NCBI RefSeq assembly: GCF_003261055.1
Contig: NZ_CP030073.1
Coordinates: 4,092,001 to 4,156,000 of the forward strand
Reading direction: 5' to 3'
Length of the DNA: 64,000 nucleotides
Source: Streptomyces cadmiisoli
GTDB taxonomy: Bacteria; Actinomycetota; Actinomycetes; Streptomycetales; Streptomycetaceae
Positions 16,184-25,497 of the stretch are shown here, in pieces (within the stretch, counting starts at the first letter, position 1; each line of letters starts with the position of its first letter). Both the position numbers and the translations under genes were made by a program. A model generated the notes under the pieces. It was not told the DNA's origin, searched no databases, and saw only the letters and a list, made by a program, of their open reading frames with translations.

Positions 16184-16810
16184 CCAGGCCCGGCCCGCCA
16201 TGAGGTCGCCCAGGCCCGCCCACGCGAAGTTCATCAGGGTCGCCGCCGCCTGCCGGGCCGTCACCCCGGGGGTGGCGTTGGCCCAGGTGGCGAGCGACTC
16301 GGCGGCACCGACCAGCGCCTCGGCCAGTCCCGCGACGTCGTGGTCGGGGAGGTCGGGGTCATGGTGGGCGGCGCGGGCCGCGTCGCCGATCAGATGCGTC
16401 ACGAAGGCCACGATCTCCGCGCGCATCGCGGTGACCTCGGCGGCGAAGACCTCGCCGTGGGTGCGGGCGTGCAGGTGCAGCACGGACCAGCCGTCGGGGT
16501 GTTCGGCGGTGTGCGTGAAGAACGCCAGCAGACCGTCCCAGAGTTGGCGGTCGGCCGGCGGTCCGGTGCGCACGCCGGCCCGCACCGCGGCGACGAGCGC
16601 CGTGGCCTCGCGCCGGACGCAGGTCGCGAACAGATCGTCCTTGGAGTTGAGGTAGAGGTACACCAACGGCTTGGAGACACCGGCGAGTTCGGCGATGTCG
16701 TCCATCGACGCGGCCGTGTACCCCCGCTGCCCGAAAGTCCGCACGGCCGCGTCCAGCATCTGCTGCTCACGGACCGCACGCGGCATCCTCTTGGTCTTCA
16801 CGGCACCCAT
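16166..16810 (-). CDS. TetR-family transcriptional regulator
   Basis: A 214-residue protein with an N-terminal TetR helix-turn-helix (AAVRTFGQRGYTAASMDDI followed by AGVSKPLVYLYLNSKDDLF, ~20-65) and a variable C-terminal ligand domain. It converges on, and overlaps, the MaoC-type gene. The paired palindromes upstream of that gene and the fatty acyl-CoA ligase suggest an acyl-CoA-responsive repressor, which is inference from context. Confidence 0.93.
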   Translation of the reverse strand: MGAVKTKRMPRAVREQQMLDAAVRTFGQRGYTAASMDDIAELAGVSKPLVYLYLNSKDDLFATCVRREATALVAAVRAGVRTGPPADRQLWDGLLAFFTHTAEHPDGWSVLHLHARTHGEVFAAEVTAMRAEIVAFVTHLIGDAARAAHHDPDLPDHDVAGLAEALVGAAESLATWANATPGVTARQAAATLMNFAWAGLGDLMAGRAWSPPPV

Positions 16811-16904
16811 GAGGATCAGCGTACGGTCCGCGCCGCCCAGGTCAGCAGCCTGCCGGTCAGACGGCGACGGCCACCTGCCGCGGCTCGTCCACCGGTGAAC
16901 CGCC

Positions 16905-17182
16905 GGCCCGGTCGCACGCGTCGCGGTTCGAGCAGGCCCTCGCGGGCGGGAACCAGCACGGGCACCGGCGCCTGCCCGGCGACGTTCGTCGCGGTCCTGA
17001 TCATGTCCAGGACCGGGTCCACGGCCGGCGGCAGACCGACGCCCTCCATGGGCGGGCCGAGGATGGAGTGGGTGAGCGTCAGCACGGCGGTGGCGCCGGT
17101 GAGCCGGCCGTGGCGGCGGAGCCGACCACCGAGACGAACGCGATCGGCAGGTAGTCGCCGACGCCCAGGAGCCGTGGGGACA
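16905..17182 (-). pseudogene. Decayed Na+/H+:dicarboxylate symporter (C-terminal fragment)
   Basis: Two frames joined by a single missing base near 17103 give a stretch typical of the C-terminal part of DAACS (GltP/DctA) symporters: DYLPIAFVSVVGSAATAG, then TGATAVLTLTHSILG, then VDPVLDMIRTATNVAGQ. The N-terminal ~300 residues are missing. Pro codons at usually hydrophobic positions also suggest decay. The rest of the gap 16811-17203 holds nothing recognisable. Confidence 0.7.
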
Positions 17183-17203
17183 TTACGACCCCAAGAACGC
17201 GAA

Positions 17204-17239
17204 GCGCCCCGGTTTCCGGGGGTCCGGAAACCGGGGCGC
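17204..17239 (-). terminator. Terminator downstream of the DUF4229 gene
   Basis: A perfect 16-bp stem (GCGCCCCGGTTTCCGG and its complement) with a 4-base loop, starting 21 bases after the stop codon at 17260. Confidence 0.78.
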
Positions 17240-17259
17240 CGTGCACGAGGTGACGGACC

Positions 17260-17559
17260 CTACGACGTCTGCCCCTGCGCGCGGGCGGTGTCGTCGGCGG
17301 CGTCCTCCTGGCTGCGGTTGGCCTCCAGGTCGGCCTTCACCCGGTCGACCTTCTGCACGATCTGGATGGACGCCCGGTCGCGCTCCTTGCGCAGCACGAC
17401 GAAGCTGATCGGCGCGGACAGCACCAGCGCCAGCAGCAGCACCCAGACACCGTTGGACGCGCCGAGGCCGCGCGGTACGGCACCGGCGTAGACGAGGCCC
17501 CAGACGACCACGAAGCAGCCCGCGAAGATCCCGAGGCGCATCAGCGTGTAACGGAGCAT
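17260..17559 (-). CDS. Small membrane protein, DUF4229 family
   Basis: A 99-residue protein with two hydrophobic helices (~5-27 and ~36-56), then a charged cytoplasmic tail (KERDRASIQIVQKVDRVKAD…) and an Asp/Gln-rich end, as in actinobacterial DUF4229 proteins. I chose the ATG at 17557-17559, which directly precedes the first helix (MLRYTLMRLGIF). Function unknown. It is probably monocistronic: a terminator follows, and a hairpin ends the upstream gene. Confidence 0.8.
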   Translation of the reverse strand: MLRYTLMRLGIFAGCFVVVWGLVYAGAVPRGLGASNGVWVLLLALVLSAPISFVVLRKERDRASIQIVQKVDRVKADLEANRSQEDAADDTARAQGQTS

Positions 17560-17624
17560 CTCAATCCACTCTTCCGTTCCCGAACGATGCCAAAAAGCGT
17601 CCTCCAGTGAAGCACGCCGGACTT

Positions 17625-17647
17625 CCGGCACCGGAGGGGGGTGCCGG
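17625..17647 (-). terminator. Hairpin terminator after the GNAT gene
   Basis: CCGGCACC (17625-17632) pairs perfectly with GGTGCCGG (17640-17647) around a 7-base loop, immediately after the stop codon of the acetyltransferase at 17649. Confidence 0.6.
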
Positions 17648-17648
17648 G

Positions 17649-18179
17649 TCAGGTCAGCGGCAGCAGCATCGTGATGTCGTCCCGTTCGTCGCCCGGCGCC
17701 ACCCGGATCGCCCCGGGCACCCGGCCGACCTCCTTGTAGCCGCAGGAGCCGTAGAACCGCTCCAGGCCGAGCCCGCCGCGGCAGGTGAGCCGTATCGCCT
17801 CTATCCCGTCGAAGGCGCGGGCCGCGTCCGCGGCGGCGGCCAGCAGGTCGCGGCCGTACCCCTTGCCCTGGTCGCGGGGATGCACCATCACCGTGTACAG
17901 CCACAGCCAGTGCGTCATCAGCCGGTGGGTGTTGAAGCCGAGGAACGCGCTCGCGGCCACCCGCCCGTCCTCGTCGCGGCCGACCAGCAGCCGGTTGCGG
18001 CCCTCGGCGAGGGCGGCGAGCGCCCTCACCAGCTCCGGCCGGATCGTCTCCCGTGTCACCGGCGGCACGAAGCCGACGGCTCCGCCCGCGTTGGACACGT
18101 CGGTCCACAGATCGAGGATGCCGTCGCGCAGGGACGCGTCGACCGCGGGGTCGAGCGTGAAAGCGAGCGGCACGCTCAC
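17649..18179 (-). CDS. GNAT-family N-acetyltransferase
   Basis: 176 residues with the GNAT core. The acetyl-CoA binding motif A is visible as VMVHPRDQGKGYGRDLL, and motif B as ERFYGSCGYKEVG. The GTG start overlaps the TGA of mqnE (GTGA), so it is translationally coupled to the menaquinone gene. Its substrate is unknown. Linkage to mqnE may be simply operonic, though a role in that pathway cannot be excluded. Confidence 0.9.
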   Translation of the reverse strand: MSVPLAFTLDPAVDASLRDGILDLWTDVSNAGGAVGFVPPVTRETIRPELVRALAALAEGRNRLLVGRDEDGRVAASAFLGFNTHRLMTHWLWLYTVMVHPRDQGKGYGRDLLAAAADAARAFDGIEAIRLTCRGGLGLERFYGSCGYKEVGRVPGAIRVAPGDERDDITMLLPLT

Positions 18180-19339
18180 ACCCGCATCGGCTGCGGGGAC
18201 TCCCGGCGGTCCGGGTCGGCGCCCTCGTACTCGCGGATGATCTCGTAGCGCGTGTTGCGCTCCACCGGGCGGAAGCCCGCGTCGCGGATCAGGTCCAGCA
18301 GGTCGTCGCGGGTCAGCTTGTTCGGCGTGCCGTAGTTGTCGGCGTCGTGCGTGATCTTGTACTCGACGACCGAGCCGTCCATGTCGTCGGCGCCGTGCTG
18401 GAGCGCGAGCTGGGCCGTCTGGACACCGTGCATCACCCAGAAGACCTTGACGTGCGGGACGTTGTCGAACAGCAGCCGGGAGACCGCGAACGTCTTCAGG
18501 GCCTCCGCGGGCGTCGCCATGGCGGTGCGGGCCTGGAGCCGGTTGCGGACCTTGCCGTCCTTCACGTCGACGAAGTCGTGCTGGTAGCGCAGCGGGATGA
18601 AGACCTGGAAGCCGCCGGTCTCGTCCTGGAGTTCACGCAGCCGCAGGACGTGGTCGACGCGGTGGCGGGGCTCCTCGATGTGGCCGTACAGCATGGTGCA
18701 GGGCGTCTTGAGCCCCTTCTGGTGGGCCAGCCGGTGGATGCGCGACCAGTCCTCCCAGTGCGTCCGGTGGTCCACGATGTGCTGCCGGACCTCCCAGTCG
18801 AAGATCTCCGCGCCGCCGCCGGTCAGGGACTCCAGGCCCGCGTCGATCAGCTCGTCGAGGATCTCCGAGGCGGACAGCCCGGAGATGGTCTCGAAGTGGT
18901 GGATCTCGGTGGCGGTGAAGGCCTTCAGGGAGACGTTCGGCAGGGCGGCCTTCAGCTCCCGCAGCGAACGCGGGTAGTAGCGCCACGGCAGGTTGGGGTG
19001 CAGCCCGTTGACGATGTGCAGCTCGGTGAGGCTCTCGCCCTCCATCGCCTTGGCGAGCTTGACCGCCTCCTCGATGCGCATCGTGTACGCGTCCTTCTCG
19101 CCCGGCTTGCGCTGGAACGAGCAGTAGGCGCACGACGCGGTGCACACGTTCGTCATGTTGAGGTGACGGTTGACGTTGAAGTGGACGACGTCGCCGTTCT
19201 TGCGGGTGCGCACCTCGTGGGCGAGTCCGCCGAGCCAGGCGAGGTCGTTCGACGCGTACAACGCGAGGCCGTCCTCACGGGTCAGCCGCTCACCGGAACG
19301 GACCTTCTCCTCCAGCTCGCGCTTGAGCCCGACGTCCAT
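18176..19339 (-). CDS. mqnE: Aminofutalosine synthase MqnE (radical SAM)
   Basis: 387 residues, the expected family length from the ATG at 19337-19339. The radical SAM cluster motif Cx3CxxC is at Cys66, Cys70 and Cys73 (CTASCAYC), within NMTNVCTASCAYCSFQRKPG. It joins SAM to the MqnA product to form 6-amino-6-deoxyfutalosine. AAAGG precedes the start. It is coupled to the GNAT gene downstream; an AsnC-type regulator gene lies ~80 bp upstream on the same strand. Confidence 0.95.
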   Translation of the reverse strand: MDVGLKRELEEKVRSGERLTREDGLALYASNDLAWLGGLAHEVRTRKNGDVVHFNVNRHLNMTNVCTASCAYCSFQRKPGEKDAYTMRIEEAVKLAKAMEGESLTELHIVNGLHPNLPWRYYPRSLRELKAALPNVSLKAFTATEIHHFETISGLSASEILDELIDAGLESLTGGGAEIFDWEVRQHIVDHRTHWEDWSRIHRLAHQKGLKTPCTMLYGHIEEPRHRVDHVLRLRELQDETGGFQVFIPLRYQHDFVDVKDGKVRNRLQARTAMATPAEALKTFAVSRLLFDNVPHVKVFWVMHGVQTAQLALQHGADDMDGSVVEYKITHDADNYGTPNKLTRDDLLDLIRDAGFRPVERNTRYEIIREYEGADPDRRESPQPMRV

Positions 19340-19422
19340 GCGTTTCGCCTTTCTACGACAGCTTGCCCAACCGTACCCGCCGCCGTCCGGACGGCGGCCG
19401 GCCCCCGTGCGCCGCGCTGCGC

Positions 19423-19878
19423 CTAGACCTCTTCCGGCAGCTCGCCGACCCGGTTCTCCCACTTCGTGGACAGCACGATGGTGGTACGGGTCCGGGAGAC
19501 GCCCTTGGTGCCGCTCAGCCGCCGGATGATCTTCTCCAGGCCGTCGACGTCCGCCGCGCGCACCTTGAGCATGTAGGAGTCGTCACCCGCGATGAACCAG
19601 CAGTCCTCGATCTCGGGCAGGTCCTTCAGCCGCCGCGCCACGTCCTCGTGGTCGACGGCGTCGGACAGGGAGATGCCGATCAGGGCGGTGACACCCAGAC
19701 CGAGCGAGGCCGAGTCCACGGTGGCGCGGTAACCGGTGATGACCCCGGCGGCCTCCAGCCGGTTGATGCGGTCGGTGACGCTCGGGCCCGACAGGCCGAC
19801 GAGGCGCCCCAGCTCCGCGTAGGAGGCCCGGCCGTTCTCCCTGAGGGCCTGGATGAGCTGCCTGTCCACGGCGTCCAT
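19423..19878 (-). CDS. Lrp/AsnC-family transcriptional regulator
   Basis: 151 residues with an N-terminal winged helix (MDAVDRQLIQALRENGRASY, then GLSGPSVTDRINRLEAAGVI) and a C-terminal RAM ligand domain (VTALIGISL…CWFIAGDDSYMLKVRA). It sits between mqnE and the UbiX gene on the same strand, so it may control the menaquinone genes in response to an amino acid or pathway compound. That link is inferred from position. Confidence 0.93.
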   Translation of the reverse strand: MDAVDRQLIQALRENGRASYAELGRLVGLSGPSVTDRINRLEAAGVITGYRATVDSASLGLGVTALIGISLSDAVDHEDVARRLKDLPEIEDCWFIAGDDSYMLKVRAADVDGLEKIIRRLSGTKGVSRTRTTIVLSTKWENRVGELPEEV

Positions 19879-19940
19879 AACGATCGAAGCCTTCCGCTGA
19901 AGAGTCTGACGAGGTGCTGAAGGATGAGGTGGTGCGCTGC

Positions 19941-20618
19941 TCAGGTGGTGGTGCGTGAACCGCCGCCCAGTTCGCCCTTCCAGCGTCGGTAGAGCGTGTG
20001 GGGGACACCCGCCGCGTCGAGGACGCGCCCGGCGACGAAGTCGACGAGGTCCTGGATGTGCGTGGCGCCCGCGTAGAAGCCGGGGGAGGCGGGCACGACG
20101 ATCGCTCCCGCGTCGTCCAGGGTGACCAGATGCCGCAGGGTCTGCCCGTTCAGCGGCGCCTCCCGCACGGCGACGACCAGCGCGCGCCCTTCCTTCAGGG
20201 TGACGCTCGCCGCGCGTTGCAGCAGATCCTTCGACAGGCCGAGCGCGACACCGGCGACGGACGCGGTCGAGGCGGGCACGATCAGCATGCCCTTGGCCGG
20301 ATACGACCCGGAGGACGGCCCCGCCGCCAGGTCCCCGGCGCTCCAGTGCCGCACTCCCGAGATGTCCACCTCGAACGTCCCGGGCTTGCCGTCCGCGCCG
20401 CGGGCCAGCCATTCGCGCAGGTCGTCCTGCCAGTGCGCGTCCCGGAAGGGCAGCCCGGTCTCGTCGAGCAGCGTCAGCCGCGAGGCCCTGCTGACCACCA
20501 GGTCGACGCTCTCCCCCGCCTGGAGCAGCGCGCGCAGCACCGCGGCCGCATACGGCGTACCGGATGCTCCGGAGACCCCCACGATCCAAGGCGTGCGCTG
20601 CGATTCCCCTGCGTTCAC
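19941..20618 (-). CDS. mqnM: UbiX-type flavin prenyltransferase (MqnM)
   Basis: A 225-residue UbiX/Pad1 homologue. Motifs: GVSGASGTPYAAAVLRALL near the N-terminus, IVPASTASVAGVALGLS in the middle and VPASPGFYAG near the C-terminus. It makes prenylated FMN, the cofactor of UbiD-type decarboxylases. I chose the GTG at 20616-20618, which gives the usual short lead-in; an upstream in-frame GTG (20666) would add 16 residues. It lies beside the UbiA and UbiD homologues and probably activates the latter. Confidence 0.92.
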   Translation of the reverse strand: MNAGESQRTPWIVGVSGASGTPYAAAVLRALLQAGESVDLVVSRASRLTLLDETGLPFRDAHWQDDLREWLARGADGKPGTFEVDISGVRHWSAGDLAAGPSSGSYPAKGMLIVPASTASVAGVALGLSKDLLQRAASVTLKEGRALVVAVREAPLNGQTLRHLVTLDDAGAIVVPASPGFYAGATHIQDLVDFVAGRVLDAAGVPHTLYRRWKGELGGGSRTTT

Positions 20619-20718
20619 ATCTTGAGCGTACCGGCGGAGGAGGCCATGCTCCGGCCGGGTCCGCACCGCGGCCGTCGCCGTCCGGGCTTCGGGCCCCGGC
20701 CGGCGGGCCGCGACGTGG

Positions 20719-21621
20719 TCAGACGGTCAGGCCGCGGACCAGGAGATCGAGCAGCGCGCACCCGAACAGGGCGATGCCGATGAAGCCGTTGACGCTGAAG
20801 AAGGCGCGGTTCACCCGGGACAGGTCGTGGGGGCGGACGATGCTGTGCTCGTAGACGAACGCGCCCGCGACGACCAGCAGGCCCAGCCAGAAGAACGCGC
20901 CCGCGTCCGTGGCCAGCGCGTACCAGACGAACAGGGCCGTGGTGACGGTGTGGCAGACCCGCGCCCCCCAGATCGCCGCCGGGACGCCGAACCGGGCCGG
21001 CACCGACATGACGCCGATCTCGCGGTCGGTCTCGACGTCCTGGCAGGCGTAGATCAGGTCGAAGCCGCCGATCCAGATGCCCACCGCGAGGCCGAGGATC
21101 ACCGCGTCCCAGGACCATGTCCCGGTGACCGCCAGCCAGCCGCCGACCGGACCCATCGCCTGGGCGAGGCCCAGGATGGCCTGCGGGAAGTTCGTGAACC
21201 GCTTGCCGTAGGGGTAGACCACCATCGGGATCACCGCGACGGGGGCGAGGGCCAGGCACAGCGGGTTGAGCAGGGCCGCCGAGCCGAGGAAGACCACCAG
21301 GGCGATCAGCGCGCCGGTCCAGGCGTGCCGCACCGTCATCGCGCCGGTGACCAGCTCGCGGTGGGCGGTGCGCGGGTTCCGGGCGTCGATCTCGCGGTCG
21401 ATGATCCGGTTGACGGCCATCGCGAAGGTGCGCAGGCCCACCATGCACACCGTGACCAGCAGCAGCCGGCCCCAGTGGATGTTCCGGTCCACCTGGAACA
21501 TCGCCGTCAGCGCCGCGATGTACGCGAAGGGCAGCGCGAAGACGGAGTGCTCGATCATCACCAGCCGCAGGAACGCCTTGGTGCGCCCCGGCTGGGGGAT
21601 CGCGGCGGAAGCCGAGCTCAC
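20719..21621 (-). CDS. mqnP: UbiA-family polyprenyltransferase (MqnP)
   Basis: A 300-residue integral membrane protein with about eight helices and both UbiA Asp-rich motifs: NRIIDREIDARNPRTAHR and CQDVETDREIG. In the futalosine pathway it prenylates the naphthoate intermediate. GTG start (21619-21621) overlapping the UbiD gene's TGA, so the two are coupled. Confidence 0.93.
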   Translation of the reverse strand: MSSASAAIPQPGRTKAFLRLVMIEHSVFALPFAYIAALTAMFQVDRNIHWGRLLLVTVCMVGLRTFAMAVNRIIDREIDARNPRTAHRELVTGAMTVRHAWTGALIALVVFLGSAALLNPLCLALAPVAVIPMVVYPYGKRFTNFPQAILGLAQAMGPVGGWLAVTGTWSWDAVILGLAVGIWIGGFDLIYACQDVETDREIGVMSVPARFGVPAAIWGARVCHTVTTALFVWYALATDAGAFFWLGLLVVAGAFVYEHSIVRPHDLSRVNRAFFSVNGFIGIALFGCALLDLLVRGLTV

Positions 21622-23069
21622 AGGCCGTACTCCTTCCAGCGCCGGTCGACCGTCGCCGCCGTCTCGGGGTCGGACTCCACCATCTCGGGCCAGCCGCCGT
21701 CGCGCGTGTACCCCTCCTCGGGCCACTTCCGCGTCGCGTCGATACCCGCCTTGCCGCCCCAGAACTGCTGGTAGGAGGCGTGGTCGAGATGGTCCACGGG
21801 GCCTTCGACGACGGTGAGGTCACGGGCGTAGTCCGTGTTGCCGAGGGCCCGCCAGGCGACCTCGTGCAGATCATGGACGTCGCAGTCGGCGTCGACCACC
21901 ACGATCAGCTTGGTCAGCGACATCATGTGCGCGCCCCAGACGGCGTGCATCACCTTCTGGGCGTGCTTGGGGTAGCGCTTGTCGATGGAGAGGATCGCGC
22001 AGTTGTGGAAGCCGCCGGCCTCGGGCAGGTGGTAGTCCACGATGTCCGGCACGATGATCTTCAGCAGCGGCAGGAAGAAGCGCTCGGTCGCCCGGCCGAG
22101 GGGGCCGTCCTCCGTCGGGGGCCGGCCGACGACGATCGACTGGAGCAGCGGGCGCTTCCGCATCGTCACACAGTCGATCTTCAGGGCCGGGAACGGCTCC
22201 TGGGGGGTGTAGAAACCGGTGTGGTCGCCGAAGGGGCCCTCGGGGAGCATCTCGCCGGGCTCCAGCCAGCCCTCGATGACGACCTCCGCCTGCGCCGGCA
22301 CCTGGAGCGGCACGGTCTTGCAGTCGACCATCTCGATCCGCTTGCCGGCGATGAACCCGGCGAACAGGTACTCGTCGATGTCGCCGGGGAGCGGGGCGGT
22401 GGAGGCGTACGTCACGGCGGGCGGGCAGCCGAAGGCGATCGCGACGGGCAGCCGCTCACCGCGCCGGGCCGCGACCTGGTAGTGGTTGCGGCTGTCCTTG
22501 TGGATCTGCCAGTGCATGCCGATGGTGCGCTTGTCGTGGCGCTGGAGGCGGTACAGACCGAGGTTGCGGACCCCGGTCTCCGGGTGCTTGGTGTGGGTGA
22601 GCCCCAGATTGAAGAAGGAACCGCCGTCACCGGGCCAGGTGAACAGGGCCGGCAGGGCGTCCAGGTCGACGTCGTCGCCGTGCAGGACCACCTCCTGCAC
22701 CGGCGCGTCCTTGACCTTCTTCGGCGGTACGTGCGCCATCGCGCCGAGCTTGCCGAAGGCCTCGCGCACCCCGACGAAACCGTGCGGCAGTTCGGGCTTG
22801 AGCAGACCGCCGATCCGGTCGCTGATCTCGCCGTACGACTTCAGGCCCAGGGCCTTCAGCAGCCTGCGGTCGGTCCCGAAGACGTTCATGGCGAGGGGCA
22901 TCGACGAGCCCTTCACGTTCTCGAACAGCAACGCGGGTCCACCCGACTTCTGGACCCGGTCGACGATCTCCCCGACCTCCAGATACGGGTCGACCTCCAC
23001 CTTGACGCGCTTCAGGTCTCCCTCGCGCTCCAGTGCCCTCAGCAGGGAGCGAAGATCGTCGTATGCCAT
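21618..23069 (-). CDS. mqnL: UbiD-family decarboxylase (MqnL)
   Basis: A 483-residue UbiD homologue of full family length with characteristic blocks ([32 protein letters not shown]). It should remove the carboxyl group from the prenylated dihydroxynaphthoate using prenyl-FMN from the UbiX protein. ATG start at 23067-23069. It heads the UbiD-UbiA cluster with UbiX 100 bp further on. Confidence 0.94.
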   Translation of the reverse strand: MAYDDLRSLLRALEREGDLKRVKVEVDPYLEVGEIVDRVQKSGGPALLFENVKGSSMPLAMNVFGTDRRLLKALGLKSYGEISDRIGGLLKPELPHGFVGVREAFGKLGAMAHVPPKKVKDAPVQEVVLHGDDVDLDALPALFTWPGDGGSFFNLGLTHTKHPETGVRNLGLYRLQRHDKRTIGMHWQIHKDSRNHYQVAARRGERLPVAIAFGCPPAVTYASTAPLPGDIDEYLFAGFIAGKRIEMVDCKTVPLQVPAQAEVVIEGWLEPGEMLPEGPFGDHTGFYTPQEPFPALKIDCVTMRKRPLLQSIVVGRPPTEDGPLGRATERFFLPLLKIIVPDIVDYHLPEAGGFHNCAILSIDKRYPKHAQKVMHAVWGAHMMSLTKLIVVVDADCDVHDLHEVAWRALGNTDYARDLTVVEGPVDHLDHASYQQFWGGKAGIDATRKWPEEGYTRDGGWPEMVESDPETAATVDRRWKEYGL

Positions 23070-23157
23070 GCGGTCCAGTATCCCCGAGCGGCTACCCTGG
23101 CCCCGTCACGGGGGCCGCGTGCGGCCTTCGACCTTTGTCCGGCAAGAGGGAGTGCTG

Positions 23158-23577
23158 ATGCTCCGGATCCTGATGTTCGTGGTGCCGCTGGCCCTGAGCG
23201 TGTACGCGTTCATCGACTGCATCAGCACGGACGAGAAGGACATCCGTCACATTCCCAAGCCGCTGTGGGCGATTCTCGTGCTGCTGTTCCCGCTCGTCGG
23301 GTCCATCTCCTGGCTCATCGCCGGCAAGAAGCGGCACCCGGCGGGGGGTGCGGGCTGGGGCGGCGGCCTGGGCGGCGGACGGCAGCGGTGGGTGGCGCCG
23401 GACGACAACCCCGAGTTCCTGAAGTCCCTCTCCGAGGAGCCCGGGTCCCCGCAGGGCGACCGGGGACGGGAGACCGGGGACGCCGACGGGTCCGGGGAGT
23501 CGGGCACGTCCGGTGAGGACGAGGCCCGGAAGAAGGACGAGCGGGAAGAGAAGAAGGAGCGCGACGAGGAGGCCTGA
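23158..23577 (+). CDS. PLDc_N-type small membrane protein
   Basis: 139 residues. Two N-terminal helices (~1-20 and ~36-54) around the motif [21 protein letters not shown] identify the phospholipase D N-terminal-like domain found alone in many actinobacterial proteins. No HKD catalytic domain is present. A Gly-rich linker and a very charged Asp/Glu/Lys/Arg tail follow. ATG at 23158 with AAGAGGGA upstream. Function unknown. Confidence 0.85.
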   Translation: MLRILMFVVPLALSVYAFIDCISTDEKDIRHIPKPLWAILVLLFPLVGSISWLIAGKKRHPAGGAGWGGGLGGGRQRWVAPDDNPEFLKSLSEEPGSPQGDRGRETGDADGSGESGTSGEDEARKKDEREEKKERDEEA

Positions 23578-23599
23578 GCCTCGGCGTCGCCGGAGCACC

Positions 23600-23636
23600 G
23601 GGGCACCGGTGCCGACGACTGCGACACCGGCGCCCC
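23600..23636. terminator. Imperfect bidirectional hairpin between convergent genes
   Basis: GGGGCACCGGTGCC pairs with GACACCGGCGCCCC (two mismatches or GU pairs) in the 93-bp gap between convergent genes. Confidence 0.5.
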
Positions 23637-23670
23637 TCGGTCTGCTGACCTCGTTGTGCTGCGCCTCGCT

Positions 23671-24885
23671 CTACTGCCCCTCGGCCGCGCCGCCGAACAG
23701 GCCGCCCGAGCCCGACCCTCCGCCGTCCGAGCCGGACCCGCCGCCGACCTCGCCGGCCTCGCCCACCTCGCCGGTGCCGCCGTCCTGGCCGCCCACCGTG
23801 CCCTCGCCCGTTCCGACCCCGTCGGTCGGCTCGCCGGACACGGGCGGCGCCCCGGTCTGCGAGCCGCCGGGCACGGCCACGGTGACCGTCACCAGTGAGG
23901 CGCTCGCGGCCTGCGTCGCCGGTTCGGGGCTCTGCCCGAGGACCGTGCCGGGCAGGGCCGTGTCGGAGGCCTCCTCCGCGGTGGCGACCTCGAACCCCGC
24001 GGCCTCCAGTCGGACTTGTGCCTCCTCCAGGGACAGACCCCGTACCTCGGGCACCTCGACCGGCGGACCGGTCTCCTCCGACGGCTCGCCGGACGGCCCT
24101 TCGGACGGCCCGCCCGGCGCTTCGGGCAGCACCTCGTCGTCCGTACCGTCCGAACCGGTCTCGCGGGCCAGGCCGGAGTCCGGCTCCTCGACGTCGACGA
24201 GCTCGTAGACCTCGACCGGCTCCTCCTTCGGCGCCGGCTTGACCTTGGTCACCTTCTTCGAGTCGTACGACGACCACTCCTTGTTCCGGTCGTCGAACTT
24301 CACGTCGGCGTCGCCGATGCCGTGGTCGAAGGACTTCAGCGGGTTGCCGCAGGTGCACTGCACGGCCGGTTTCCCGAACTGGTCGACCAGCACCGCGATG
24401 CCCGCCTCCAGCAGCGCGTCGAACGCCTTGGCCCGGCCCTTGACGAAGTCGTGGTTCCTGACCAGGGTGTCCGCGCGCAGCACGACGGGCGTCAGCCGCT
24501 TCACGAAGCCCTCGATCTCGCCCACGCCGTCGAGACCCTGCGTCTTGGCCCACTCCTGGGCCTTGCCCCGGTTCTCCGGCTTCTCCAGGAACTCCACGAG
24601 CTTGGCCTTGTCGCAGCGGCCGGCGTCCCGGGTCCCCCCGTACAGACCCGGGTCGCCGCCGTCCCTCTCCCCGCTGAAGTCGGCCAGCGCCTTGCCGACG
24701 GCGATGTCCGCGCCGAGGGCCATCGCCTGCTTGAAGAAGGGCGCCGCGGTCGGCACGCCCCGAGCGACGGCCCGTACGGCGACCTTGCCGCCCATGCCGA
24801 TGCACCCTGTCGTCAGCAAGCCGAAGACGGCCAGGACGACGGTGAGCGCGACCAGAGCGCGCCCCCTCCCCCGAATGCGTTTCAT
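23671..24885 (-). CDS. Secreted lipoprotein with a C-terminal PASTA-like domain
   Basis: 404 residues. A basic N-terminus and hydrophobic stretch end in TTGC (Cys28), a weak lipobox. A globular helical domain (~30-200) includes a CTCG pair. Then come a Pro/Glu/Ser-rich linker and one PASTA-like domain (~270-335: VPEVRGLSLEEAQVRLEAAG…SLVTVTVAV), followed by a long Gly/Ser/Glu tail. The ATG at 24883-24885 has GGAAGGAAG upstream. PASTA domains bind peptidoglycan-like ligands; here a cell-wall anchoring role is inference. The globular domain is not recognised. Confidence 0.75.
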   Translation of the reverse strand: MKRIRGRGRALVALTVVLAVFGLLTTGCIGMGGKVAVRAVARGVPTAAPFFKQAMALGADIAVGKALADFSGERDGGDPGLYGGTRDAGRCDKAKLVEFLEKPENRGKAQEWAKTQGLDGVGEIEGFVKRLTPVVLRADTLVRNHDFVKGRAKAFDALLEAGIAVLVDQFGKPAVQCTCGNPLKSFDHGIGDADVKFDDRNKEWSSYDSKKVTKVKPAPKEEPVEVYELVDVEEPDSGLARETGSDGTDDEVLPEAPGGPSEGPSGEPSEETGPPVEVPEVRGLSLEEAQVRLEAAGFEVATAEEASDTALPGTVLGQSPEPATQAASASLVTVTVAVPGGSQTGAPPVSGEPTDGVGTGEGTVGGQDGGTGEVGEAGEVGGGSGSDGGGSGSGGLFGGAAEGQ

Positions 24886-25102
24886 GATCTTCCTTCCGGC
24901 TCCTTCCGGATGCGTCCGGGCCTGCGCGGACACCGCCGCCGGCGCCGTTCGCCGTGGCGCGGTCGCCGTGTTGCGAGCGCGGTCCGGCCAGTGTGGGGGC
25001 GTCGTACGGGCCGGCACATCGGGGCCGGCACGGGATCCCGGGGGGCGAAGACCCGTGCCCGCACGGATGACGGGGCCGGCCGCCGCCGGTGAGCATGGGC
25101 GC

Positions 25103-25486
25103 ATGCCCCGCACCGTGCTGATCGTCGACGACGACCCGGGATTCAGGGCCGCCGCCCGCGCGTTGCTGGAGGCCGACGGCGAGTTCACGGCGGCGGAGGC
25201 GGGCTCGGGGGCGGAGGCGGTCGCCGCCGTGGCGCGGCGGCGGCCGGACGCCGTGCTGCTGGACGTCGGCCTGTCCCCGGACGACGGCTTCGAGGACGGG
25301 TTCGCCGTCTGCCGGGCACTGCACGCGCTGGCCCCGGCGACGGCGGTGGTGCTCTGCTCGGCGCGCGAGGCCGAGTTGTACGGGGAGCGGATCGCCCGGT
25401 CCCCGGCGCGGGGGTTCCTCGCCAAGGAGCGGTTGTCGTCGGCGGCGCTGGCCCTGCTGGTCGCGCGGGAGAGCCCCGGTCCGTGA
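25103..25486 (+). CDS. Receiver-only response regulator
   Basis: A 127-residue CheY-like receiver without an output domain: acidic pair (IVDDDPG), phospho-Asp (AVLLDVGL), Ser/Thr switch region (VVLCSAREAE) and conserved Lys (GFLAKE). It ends 11 bp from the converging NarL-type regulator, whose sensor kinase lies next to it. It may act as a phosphate sink or partner of that kinase, but that is inference from adjacency. Confidence 0.88.
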   Translation: MPRTVLIVDDDPGFRAAARALLEADGEFTAAEAGSGAEAVAAVARRRPDAVLLDVGLSPDDGFEDGFAVCRALHALAPATAVVLCSAREAELYGERIARSPARGFLAKERLSSAALALLVARESPGP

Positions 25487-25497
25487 CGGGCGCGGGT

